Origin: an uncultured Clostridia bacterium
GTDB lineage: Bacteria; Bacillota; Clostridia; TANB77; CAG-508
Assembly: GCA_934155265.1 (NCBI GenBank)
Contig: CAKPGU010000002.1
Span: 1-64,000, forward strand
Length of the DNA: 64,000 nucleotides
Reading direction: 5' to 3'
Below are positions 7,197-15,474 of this stretch, in pieces; the first letter of the stretch is position 1, and every line of letters begins with the position of its first letter. The notes under the pieces are model-generated. The model was given only the letters and a program-made list of their open reading frames with translations. It was not told the DNA's origin and made no database searches. The translations under genes and the position numbers were made by a program.

Positions 7197-8444
7197 TTAA
7201 ATTTTTTCTGGCACCTCTTTAACTTCTGCAATCTTTATATCTCTAACATGTTCAATCTTTTCCCATGTTGTTTCTCTTTTGAATAAACATTTAACATTTA
7301 TTATAACCCATGTTCCCATAAATGCTGGATAACACAATAAGCCTTTTATCATTGGTTTAATAGGCTTTTTGTCCAAAAACATTGCAAGTATTGCTGTTCC
7401 TATTGGAAGTAATAATGTTGGTACTAAATATCTTAATATATTAATTATTAATTCTAAATTTGTCATTGCTTGTGTTGCATACATTATACAATTAATTAAT
7501 AATAGTACCATTGATATTACTAGCATTGGAGTTGTTCCTACTATATATAAGAATCCATCAAAATTCATTAATGTTTTGTATTCTTTTACACTCTTAAATA
7601 ATTCTCCTGTATACCTTTTTATGCATTGCATATGTCCAACTGTCCATCTACTTCTTTGTGACCATGATTGTTTAAATGATGTTGGTTGCTCGTCATATAC
7701 TATTGCATCTGTTGCCCAACCTAATTTCTTTCCTTTGATTATTCTTTTCAATGAGAATTCAATATCTTCTGTTAAAGTTTCTGTTTCCCAGCCATTTGGT
7801 TTTACTACATCAAATTTTACCATAAATCCTGTTCCATTTAACAATGGTGATAATCCTATATTGTATCTTGCTAAATGATATAATCTGTGCATTGTCCAGT
7901 AAAATAATGCGTATCCTGCAGTTATCCAGTTGTCTGTTGGATTTTTGATATCTCTATATCCTTGAACTACATCTTCTCCTTGACATAGTTTTTTATTCAT
8001 ATTTACAATAAAGTCTTTGTCAACTATATTATCTGCATCAAATACAAAGAATGCATCATAATCTGCATTTTCTTCAATTTTTTGTTTTAAAAACCATTGT
8101 AACGCATAACCTTTTGTTTTGTGCTCAGGATCAAATCTTTCTAATACTATTGCTCCTGCATCTCTTGCTACTTTTGCTGTCCTATCAGTACAATTGTCTG
8201 CGATTACATATATATCATATAGATTTTTATCATATGTCTGGTTTTTTAAACTTTCAATTAAATTTCTTACTACTGTTTCTTCATTATGTGCAGGTATTAT
8301 TGCCATAAATTTATGATTTTTGTTTATTATATATGGTTTATCTTTTAGTTTTATTAATGAACATACACTTATTACAGTTTGATAACACCAATATGCAGTT
8401 AAAATATAAACCAATACTTGCTTTAGTATATACAAATACTCCAT
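7197..8444 (-). CDS. Membrane glycosyltransferase, family 2 (processive, BcsA-like catalytic motifs)
   Basis: A 415-residue integral membrane enzyme that should transfer sugars from a nucleotide-sugar donor. An N-terminal membrane segment (about 8-30) precedes a GT-A domain with IIPAHNEE, FVFDADN (Asp136 and Asp138), TEDIEF (about 225-230) and QRSRW (263-267, the QxxRW motif of processive polymerising enzymes). The C-terminal part has about four hydrophobic segments. These motifs are shared by cellulose, hyaluronan and poly-N-acetylglucosamine synthases. No accessory gene beside it identifies the polymer, and it is flanked by a terminator at each side. Confidence 0.85.
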   Translation of the reverse strand: MEYLYILKQVLVYILTAYWCYQTVISVCSLIKLKDKPYIINKNHKFMAIIPAHNEETVVRNLIESLKNQTYDKNLYDIYVIADNCTDRTAKVARDAGAIVLERFDPEHKTKGYALQWFLKQKIEENADYDAFFVFDADNIVDKDFIVNMNKKLCQGEDVVQGYRDIKNPTDNWITAGYALFYWTMHRLYHLARYNIGLSPLLNGTGFMVKFDVVKPNGWETETLTEDIEFSLKRIIKGKKLGWATDAIVYDEQPTSFKQSWSQRSRWTVGHMQCIKRYTGELFKSVKEYKTLMNFDGFLYIVGTTPMLVISMVLLLINCIMYATQAMTNLELIINILRYLVPTLLLPIGTAILAMFLDKKPIKPMIKGLLCYPAFMGTWVIINVKCLFKRETTWEKIEHVRDIKIAEVKEVPEKI

Positions 8445-8643
8445 TTCTTACCTCTCTTTTATTTTATTATATTTTTTTACCTTTTATATTATACTATTAT
8501 TAATATTTTTTTGCAATATTTTTGGTAAAATTTATTAATTTTTCTTTATATATCTATCTATTTTAATGCCCCATCTATTTTCATCATAAAGCTTAACTAT
8601 TCCTAATTTAGTTTCTATATGAATATTTTACCATAAAAATGAT

Positions 8644-8678
8644 CCCTAATCATTAAACATTTTGTCTAATAATTAGGG
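8644..8678 (-). terminator. Terminator of the leucine-rich-repeat gene
   Basis: CCCTAATTATTA pairs with TAATGATTAGGG on the minus strand around an 11-base loop, followed by a T-rich stretch just after the LRR stop codon. Confidence 0.75.
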
Positions 8679-8687
8679 TTCTCTTTA

Positions 8688-10562
8688 TTAATAATTCATT
8701 CTTTTATATTTTTTATAAAATATTATTCCAAGTACACATATGCTTGTTATAATACTGATAATATAGTATTTTATTCCTGCCTTTGGGAATATCGTATCAG
8801 CTATGGTTGGATCATCTTTTTTTGAATTGTTTATTGTTGAATTATCTAAATTCGAGTCATTTGATGTTGAATCATTATCATCTCCAATATAGTCTAAAAC
8901 ATTTATAGTAAAAGTACTTCCCGTAAACTTTCCTCCATTTATTTTTACTACTGTTTTACCTTCTTCTCCTCCTACAGTAACAGATGTAACATCATTAAGC
9001 ACACCATTTGAAACATCTAATTTTTCAGATGTATATGCTTTACTATTTGTATTTTGTGATTGAGCAAAAATATTTGGTAAATTTACTATATCATTTATTT
9101 TCGCACTAGTTTCTATTTTCTGTTTTTTTCCGCTAAATGATGATACTAAAGTTAATCCATCTAATGCAGAAATATCTGTAATCTTATTACCGTCCATATT
9201 TACTGTTTGTAATTTTGTTAATTTTGCCATTACACTTATGTCTTCTACATTATTATACTGAAAATCTAAATTTTGTAATGCTGTCATATTTTCACAAAAA
9301 TTAATATTATCTATTCCAGTTTCTCCAACATATAAACTTATCATGCCCACATTAGTGCTTATTACAGATAAATCATTTATTTTATTTCCATATAAATTTA
9401 GTTCTGTTATTCCTGTGCAACCTGCAAGTGCATCAATATTGGTTATTTGATTATATTTTAATATAACATATTCTAAATTTTTCATTTTAGCTAAAGCATC
9501 TATTTTTTGAATTGAATTTCCTTGTAATGCTATTTTTTTCATTTGTGTTAAATTAGCTAATTTTGAAATATCACTAATTTTATTATTTCCTAAGCTAAGA
9601 TCAGTAATATTTGTTTTATTTTCTAACACACTTATATCTTGCACCAAATTAGAATCTATATAAAACTTTATTAATTTTTGATCATTTTGCGCTTTTAGTG
9701 GTGTTATATTTTCAATTTTATTAAAGTTCAAATTTAAATATTTTAAATTTTCAACTATATTACTATTAGTAAAACTATCTATATTTTGAATATTATTATG
9801 ACCAACATATAAATCTTCAATAGATTTATCAGCCAATACACTTATGTCACTTATAGAATTATAATTTAAGTTTAAATATTTCAACTTACTTAAATTTTTT
9901 AGACAACTTATATCAGAAATTTGATTTTTTTCAGTAATGAATGTAACTAGTTCTGTTAAGCCACTTACCGAAGATATATCCTTAATACTATTATTAGATG
10001 TATAAAGATTTACCAATTTATTAAAATTACTTACAACACTTATATCCTCAATCTGGTTGTTTTGCAAAGATAATGATACTAAATTTACTAAGCTTTGCAA
10101 ATTAGATATATCCTTAATGTTATTTTCATCTAAATATAAATTATTCAATGTACTTATGTCTTTAAATGGTGTCACATCACTAATTCCACATTTATTGGCT
10201 GTAATTGTAGTTAGATTTGGTAATTCTTTTAATACTTCATAACTAGAAATCGTATTTCCATCCAAATGTATCTCGTATATATTTTTCATTTTTTCGACTC
10301 CAGTTAAATCTGTTATATCACTTTCTGTCGATAAATCTAATACTACAATTGAATTAACAGTTTCATTCTTTAATGTCAATGTTAACGTTCCTTGATCAAC
10401 TCCAACTGCACCATATTTATATCTTATATAATTAAATAATTTTTCATCTTTAAAAGTTATTTGAACTGTATCATCTGCTCTAACTCTTATATTTATAAAA
10501 AATAAACTTACTAAAAAAGTAATTATTATTAATATTATTTTTTGTTTCGTTTTTTTACACAT
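8688..10562 (-). CDS. Secreted leucine-rich-repeat surface protein with a sortase-like FPKAG tail
   Basis: A 624-residue exported protein. A signal peptide (about 1-29) is followed by about 18 internalin-type repeats with a 21-22-residue period (L..L..L.L..N.I.DIS), spanning about residues 60-480, and a short beta-rich domain. Low-complexity Ser/Asn/Asp sequence (about 550-590) then leads to TIFPKAGIKYY, a hydrophobic segment and the basic end KKYKRMNY. This order (P-x-A-G motif, membrane span, positive tail) is the plan of a sortase-anchored protein with a variant motif. Internalin-type proteins bind host or cell-surface ligands; the ligand here is unknown. No sortase gene lies nearby. An 11-bp repeat array lies about 130 bases upstream. 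Confidence 0.8.
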   Translation of the reverse strand: MCKKTKQKIILIIITFLVSLFFINIRVRADDTVQITFKDEKLFNYIRYKYGAVGVDQGTLTLTLKNETVNSIVVLDLSTESDITDLTGVEKMKNIYEIHLDGNTISSYEVLKELPNLTTITANKCGISDVTPFKDISTLNNLYLDENNIKDISNLQSLVNLVSLSLQNNQIEDISVVSNFNKLVNLYTSNNSIKDISSVSGLTELVTFITEKNQISDISCLKNLSKLKYLNLNYNSISDISVLADKSIEDLYVGHNNIQNIDSFTNSNIVENLKYLNLNFNKIENITPLKAQNDQKLIKFYIDSNLVQDISVLENKTNITDLSLGNNKISDISKLANLTQMKKIALQGNSIQKIDALAKMKNLEYVILKYNQITNIDALAGCTGITELNLYGNKINDLSVISTNVGMISLYVGETGIDNINFCENMTALQNLDFQYNNVEDISVMAKLTKLQTVNMDGNKITDISALDGLTLVSSFSGKKQKIETSAKINDIVNLPNIFAQSQNTNSKAYTSEKLDVSNGVLNDVTSVTVGGEEGKTVVKINGGKFTGSTFTINVLDYIGDDNDSTSNDSNLDNSTINNSKKDDPTIADTIFPKAGIKYYIISIITSICVLGIIFYKKYKRMNY

Positions 10563-10688
10563 TCTTCTTTTCCCCCTTAAAACTAATTTTAGTTTACCAA
10601 ATTAATAAATTTTTTTCAATATATACATAATGTATAAGTCTCAATTTTTTTATTAAAATTCCATTTATTTAAAGGGTTTTAGATTTTA

Positions 10689-10742
10689 TTACTTTTTTGT
10701 TACTTTTTTGTTACATTTTTGTTGCATTTTTGTTACATTTTA
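10689..10742 (-). promoter_or_regulatory. Array of 11-bp direct repeats upstream of the LRR gene
   Basis: About five consecutive units of consensus GTTACWTTTTT, read on the plus strand, repeat with an 11-bp period between the SSB-like gene and the LRR gene. One helical turn per unit is typical of OmpR/PhoB-family response-regulator binding sites. A very similar array lies upstream of veg at 51574-51614, at a comparable distance from the start codon. The binding protein is unknown. Confidence 0.5.
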
Positions 10743-10800
10743 ATTAGAAGTACAACCATTTAGCTTTATTCCTCTTATTTGTAAATTCATAAACATATTT

Positions 10801-10826
10801 AAGGGAAGCATTTATCTGCCTCCCTT
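10801..10826 (-). terminator. Terminator of the SSB-like gene
   Basis: AAGGGAGGCA and TGCTTCCCTT form a 10-base stem with one mismatch and a six-base loop, about 25 bases after the stop codon on the minus strand. Confidence 0.7.
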
Positions 10827-10849
10827 ACTTTTGATACTATCCTCTACCT

Positions 10850-11599
10850 CTACTTTTTTAATTTTTTTATTCTAATTACAGAAAGCTCGTAGGCAATCTT
10901 CCATTTACCACGTTTTGGATTTTCTGAAGATTTTTTATAATAATCTCTCTTCTGTATTCTTCCATAGGCTTTTACATGGCTACCAACTTCAAGATTTTGT
11001 GTCCACTCAGCTACTTTTTCCCACGTAATACATGGAATGTAATCAGTTTTTCCACAGCTTCTATTGACCGCAATAATTAAATCACAAATTTTTATTCCTG
11101 ACGGAGTAGTTCTAAGCTCTCTCTTCTTGCAAAGATACCCATCAATAAATACTAAGTTATTAACAAAATTATCGCCATTTAATAATTTTATTAAACTTTT
11201 TTTCACTCCATCTTCAGATTTACAAATATCTACTCTTTTAGTAAATAGAAATAACTCTAAATGTGTTTTTCCATTTTCATCTGTTTTGTTGTATGATCGG
11301 AACTGTCCGCAAAATGCAGCCCATTTTCCAATCACTTCGTCACCCATTTCTTGCTCAATTATTTTTTCAGGTACAATTACCGGAATTATATCTTCAGTTC
11401 CACTAAATCTTTCAACTTTTACAAGTGTCCGATAGAATTTTTCATCTTTAACAATGTAATTCAATTTAAATTCTTCTCCAATTACTCCAACAAGAAAGGC
11501 TTTATTGAATTTTCCAAATACATTTTCCATCAGTGGATTTTCTTCTAATCCTGTAATTATGTTGTTACTCCATCCTATTCTTCCTGTTTCGTTTGCCAT
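10850..11599 (-). CDS. Two-OB-fold single-stranded-DNA-binding-like protein
   Basis: A protein of about 249 residues with two SSB-like OB-fold segments. The second, from NLVFIDGYLCKKREL to AYGRIQKRDYY, shows the usual SSB pattern of a hydrophobic strand, a charged turn and GSHVKAYGRIQ. The first, around NKAFLVGVIGEEF to AFCGQFRSY, is more diverged. The acidic C-terminal tip of replicative SSB is absent; the end is basic (RIKKLKK). I start at 11599 (MANETGRIGW) because AGGAGG lies 9 bases upstream. Duplicated SSB-like proteins of this kind occur in Clostridia and on mobile elements. A role in recombination or plasmid-type replication is inference. Confidence 0.65.
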   Translation of the reverse strand: MANETGRIGWSNNIITGLEENPLMENVFGKFNKAFLVGVIGEEFKLNYIVKDEKFYRTLVKVERFSGTEDIIPVIVPEKIIEQEMGDEVIGKWAAFCGQFRSYNKTDENGKTHLELFLFTKRVDICKSEDGVKKSLIKLLNGDNFVNNLVFIDGYLCKKRELRTTPSGIKICDLIIAVNRSCGKTDYIPCITWEKVAEWTQNLEVGSHVKAYGRIQKRDYYKKSSENPKRGKWKIAYELSVIRIKKLKK

Positions 11600-11773
11600 T
11601 ATACATTCCTCCTGTTTTTTCTTGTAGCCGTTTAGAAGAATTATCAAAATTGTTTACATACACAAATTCTATGTATGTTTTTAAATTAAGAAATAAATTC
11701 TTCATTTATATATATAAACAACACAATTATTATACCATTATTTTACATCTTTGTAAAGTTTTATGTTTACAAT

Positions 11774-13000
11774 TTAATTTTGTTTATCTCTATACATACT
11801 AACTATGTCTTTTAAACTCATTTTTGTACCATAATTCAATATAGCACTTGAATATATCTTTATGGCAACTTTAGCTATAACAAGTATTGTAATTATTAAA
11901 ATTGCAATAGAAATTACTACATCTTTTCCATTTGCTAAGCCCATCATAATTCTAAATGGCATGCAAAATGGAGAAGAAACTGGAAATAATGAAGCAAACA
12001 AATTAAGTTCACTTGTAGGGTTCATCATTGTAAAATATGATAAATAAAATCCAATTACTGCCAAAATTGCTACTGGTGTATTAGCTGATTGTATATCTTC
12101 TGGTTTACTTACAGTTGATCCTGTTAGAGCATATAATAAAGCATAAGCAAAATATCCCAATATAAAATAAATAATAGTTATAACTCCTAAATATACCGTT
12201 ATATTTGACATATCTAATACTGATTCTAACAATTCTGGTTCTAAAAATGTTTTAGCACTTATTAAAGCAGTTCCTACGATTAGTACCATTTGTACTAATC
12301 CAACAATTCCAATCCCTATTGTTTTTCCAAGCACTATTGTTTTTGGACTTGTAGATGTTACTAATGTTTCCATTATCTTTGAAGTTTTTTCAGTTGTTAT
12401 TGAACTAGATACTTGATAAGCACAAAAGTAAATTGCATAAAATAATACAATAGACATTAACATCATTGCAAATACATTTCCACTTGCTTTATCTTCTTGT
12501 GTTTGTTCTATATTAAATTCAAAGTTTGGTGTAATTGATTGTATCTGTTCATTTGTTAGTTTTAATTTACTTATTTGAATATTTGTGTATAAAGAATTTA
12601 TTGCATTTACAATATTCTCTGGTACTTCGTTTATCATAGTTGTATTTTTAATTATATATCTTACTTTTACATTATTCTCTTGTTTTTCTATTATAACAGC
12701 ACCATATATATCTTCATTTTCAATTTTTTCTTTAATCTCATTAAATGTAGCATTTCCTATTTCTATTTCATATCCCAAGTTCATCTGTTTTAGTAATTCT
12801 AGATTTCCTTCAAATATATTTCCATTATCCACCACCAAAAGTTTGTCTTCTGTATTTTCACCTTTTATATTTTTTATTATGTTTGGCACATTAAAGCCAA
12901 TTACAATTAATATTAAAATAATCAATGTTGAGATTATAAAAGATTTTCTTTTGGCCATATCTTTTATTGTAAATTTCATTACAGTTAATATATCTTTCAT
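11774..13000 (-). CDS. ABC-2 type transporter permease, NatB-like
   Basis: A 408-residue membrane protein: a first membrane segment at about 19-40, a large extracytoplasmic region (about 45-175), then five or six membrane segments from residue 178 onward. This is the ABC-2/NatB plan, in which the permease pairs with a NatA-type ATPase to export sodium, peptides or drugs. The cognate ATPase gene ends 2 bases upstream and the ribosome site AGGTGAA overlaps its last codons, so the two are translationally coupled. The substrate is not determined. Confidence 0.88.
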   Translation of the reverse strand: MKDILTVMKFTIKDMAKRKSFIISTLIILILIVIGFNVPNIIKNIKGENTEDKLLVVDNGNIFEGNLELLKQMNLGYEIEIGNATFNEIKEKIENEDIYGAVIIEKQENNVKVRYIIKNTTMINEVPENIVNAINSLYTNIQISKLKLTNEQIQSITPNFEFNIEQTQEDKASGNVFAMMLMSIVLFYAIYFCAYQVSSSITTEKTSKIMETLVTSTSPKTIVLGKTIGIGIVGLVQMVLIVGTALISAKTFLEPELLESVLDMSNITVYLGVITIIYFILGYFAYALLYALTGSTVSKPEDIQSANTPVAILAVIGFYLSYFTMMNPTSELNLFASLFPVSSPFCMPFRIMMGLANGKDVVISIAILIITILVIAKVAIKIYSSAILNYGTKMSLKDIVSMYRDKQN

Positions 13001-13002
13001 AA

Positions 13003-13893
13003 TTATTCACCTACCTTTTCTATAAAAATATCATTAAGTGTAGGTTTTTTTATTTCAAATTTATCTACCTTGATTCCATCTAAAATTAGTCTGTTTAAAA
13101 GCATATGCGCACTATCTTCATCAGATATTTTTATTATGTAATTATTGTCCGTTTCGTTTTCTATATCTAGTCCCATTTCTTTTATATAACTTTTTATGTC
13201 TTGATTTGTATCAATTTCTACTCTATTTGCAGGATATGTTTCTTTTATTTCTTTTAAATTTCCTTGTAATACAGTTTTTCCTTTATTTAATATTAATATG
13301 TCACTGCAAAACTCCTCTATTGTTGCCATTTGATGTGCTGACATTATTACATATTTTCCATTTTTAACTAAATCTATAATAATATTTTTTAATATTTCTG
13401 TATTTACTGGATCTAGTCCACTAAATGGCTCATCTAGCACAACTAATTCTGGATTATGTATTATTGCCGTCATAAATTGAATTTTTTGTTGATTTCCTTT
13501 TGACAATTTTTCTGCTGGTAATTGCATATATTCTTCAACTTTTAATTCTTTAGCCCATTTATTAATTGATTTTACAGCTTCATCCTTTTTCATTCCTTTT
13601 AATTCTGCGAAATACATTAGTTGGTCAAATATTTTTGTTTTTGGATATACACCTCTTTCTTCTGGTAAATACCCAAAATTAACATTTTTCCTATCCACTT
13701 CTTTTCCATGCCATGTAATTTCTCCACAGTCTTTTTTAATTATTCCAAGTAACATTCTTATTGTTGTTGTTTTTCCTGCTCCATTTGTTCCTAGTAAGCC
13801 AAATACTCCTGGCTTATCTAAACTAAATGAAATATTATCTACAGCTTGTTTCCCAACAAATGTTTTTGATACATTCTTTAATACTAATCCCAT
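13003..13893 (-). CDS. ABC transporter ATP-binding protein, NatA-like
   Basis: A 296-residue ATPase that powers the downstream permease. Walker A is LGTNGAGKTTT (about 34-44), the signature is LSKGNQQKIQF, Walker B is LVVLDEPFSGLDP, and the switch histidine lies in MSAHQM. The C-terminal 80 residues match the extension found in NatA/BcrA-type ATPases. The gene starts 12 bases after the DUF4097 gene, placing it in a four-gene envelope operon. Sodium, bacitracin-type peptide or other export is possible. Confidence 0.92.
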   Translation of the reverse strand: MGLVLKNVSKTFVGKQAVDNISFSLDKPGVFGLLGTNGAGKTTTIRMLLGIIKKDCGEITWHGKEVDRKNVNFGYLPEERGVYPKTKIFDQLMYFAELKGMKKDEAVKSINKWAKELKVEEYMQLPAEKLSKGNQQKIQFMTAIIHNPELVVLDEPFSGLDPVNTEILKNIIIDLVKNGKYVIMSAHQMATIEEFCSDILILNKGKTVLQGNLKEIKETYPANRVEIDTNQDIKSYIKEMGLDIENETDNNYIIKISDEDSAHMLLNRLILDGIKVDKFEIKKPTLNDIFIEKVGE

Positions 13894-13905
13894 ATTCGTC
13901 CCCTT

Positions 13906-14670
13906 TTATTTTTCAAAATTTATATTTATATCTCCTATTCCACCATCAATATCTAGATAGTTTTCCCCATTTCCATATTTTCTATCCGCTTCTACATTCT
14001 CACCATCTAACACAACCGTGCCTATTCCTTTACTTACATCAATAGTATAATCTTCCTTATTGTTTATTAAATTCAGATTGACTTCTCCTATACCTGAACT
14101 TATGGTATTTTTTCCTGTTAATTCACCATAAAAAGTAAATTCACCCATTCCTAAATTTGCTTGTAAATTATTTATTTTGCATGATTTTAAATCTGTTTTT
14201 CCAACTCCTCCATTAATTTCTATTTGTTGAGTTACAACAATATTTTCTATATGAACATCTCCTGCTCCTAATTCAAGATACAAATTTGGGATAGCTTCTG
14301 GAATATATACTATCAGATCACTTGAGTTATTATTATTGTTCAACCAATTTTCATTTTTTTCTTTTATTTGTGCATTACCATTATTTTCTTCAAAAACAAT
14401 TTTTGAATTATTTGTTTCAACTTTAAAATTGTCTCCTACTTTTATATCTAAATTTGTACATGCTAAATCTATTTTTAATGTTGATACTTCTTTTACATCA
14501 TTTGATATCACTTTAAAATCTTCAGTTATAATATTATCCTTTGTATGAATTAATCCTATTGAATTTAATATTCCATAACCTGCGCTTAATACTGCTGAAA
14601 TTATTGTAACAACTAAAAATAATGCAAATGCTGTTGCTATATATTTTATTATTTTTTGTGCTGTTGTCAT
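13906..14670 (-). CDS. DUF4097-type beta-strand protein with N-terminal membrane anchor
   Basis: A 254-residue protein with one N-terminal membrane segment (about 10-33) and an extracytoplasmic part rich in short beta strands. Recurrent segments such as IDLACTNLDIKVGD, LELGAGDVHIENI, NLGMGEFTFYGEL and GGIGDININFEK fit the DUF4097 putative adhesin/beta-helix family. Its ATG overlaps the stop of the LiaF-like gene in an ATGA arrangement, so translation is coupled. These proteins often accompany envelope-stress systems. The function is not known. Confidence 0.75.
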   Translation of the reverse strand: MTTAQKIIKYIATAFALFLVVTIISAVLSAGYGILNSIGLIHTKDNIITEDFKVISNDVKEVSTLKIDLACTNLDIKVGDNFKVETNNSKIVFEENNGNAQIKEKNENWLNNNNNSSDLIVYIPEAIPNLYLELGAGDVHIENIVVTQQIEINGGVGKTDLKSCKINNLQANLGMGEFTFYGELTGKNTISSGIGEVNLNLINNKEDYTIDVSKGIGTVVLDGENVEADRKYGNGENYLDIDGGIGDININFEK

Positions 14671-15350
14671 TTTATTTCAACACCTCCAAATATTGCAGTA
14701 CTATTTATATAAATTGTGTGACTATTTTCGTCTACTTTTGTATTTGCTTTATTATCAACGCCTCCAAATATAGGCATTGATTTAATTTTAATTTTTACAT
14801 TTGATGGTACATAAATTTCTATTCCTCCAAATGTACTACTTGTATTAATTACTACATCCGAATTTATAATTGCATTTCTTAAATCACATTTAACTCCACC
14901 AAATACAGCTGTTAAGTCTGCTCCAGTAAATTCTTCATTATCAAATTTTACATTTTGTCCTGAAAATGTTGCACAATATGAGTTATCTCCATTTCTCTTT
15001 TCATTTAGTTTTTTTATTTCACTACTTACTTTTCCTCCAATCGTATCTTTAAAAATAATTGATAAACCAATTATTACTAAAATTGTAGGAAATGCTAATT
15101 TCCATATTATATCAAAATCCAAAACATCTTGACATCCTAAAAGTAGTGCTATTCCAATTAATAATCCTATTACACTTCCTGTCTTTTCCTTATCTTTAAT
15201 TACACCCATAAAACATGGTATTATAATGAATAGTGTCCACCATCCATCAAAAAATATATTTATATTTGTAATTCCTAATGCATTACCTCCAATTATTACT
15301 CCTATAACTATTAATAATATTCCCCAGAATATATTCTCAAATTTTTTCAT
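14667..15350 (-). CDS. LiaF-like membrane protein (envelope-stress regulator family)
   Basis: A protein of about 227 residues. Four hydrophobic segments occupy the N-terminal 100 residues. The C-terminal cytoplasmic domain carries four FGG repeats (TAVFGGVKCDL, TFGGIEIYVP, PIFGGVDNKA, AIFGGVEIK), the hallmark of LiaF/YvqF C-terminal domains. In Bacillus, LiaF restrains the LiaRS two-component system that senses cell-wall antibiotics. No LiaR or LiaS is adjacent here; the partners are DUF4097 and a NatAB-type transporter. The start at 15350 (MKKFENIFWG) follows a GGGGGAT ribosome site. Confidence 0.78.
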   Translation of the reverse strand: MKKFENIFWGILLIVIGVIIGGNALGITNINIFFDGWWTLFIIIPCFMGVIKDKEKTGSVIGLLIGIALLLGCQDVLDFDIIWKLAFPTILVIIGLSIIFKDTIGGKVSSEIKKLNEKRNGDNSYCATFSGQNVKFDNEEFTGADLTAVFGGVKCDLRNAIINSDVVINTSSTFGGIEIYVPSNVKIKIKSMPIFGGVDNKANTKVDENSHTIYINSTAIFGGVEIK

Positions 15351-15474
15351 TATATTATCCCCCTTATTTCTTATTTCTTGCAAGTATTTTAATGTTCCAT
15401 TATAAATTATTCTAACCACTTGCATAGTAATAATAATATCATTATGTTTTTTCTTTGTCTATATGCTAAAATTT

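Noticed and set aside
10689..10742. Possible CRISPR-like or microsatellite array
   Set aside because: The unit is only 11 bp with no spacers and no cas genes nearby; the period fits operator arrays better.
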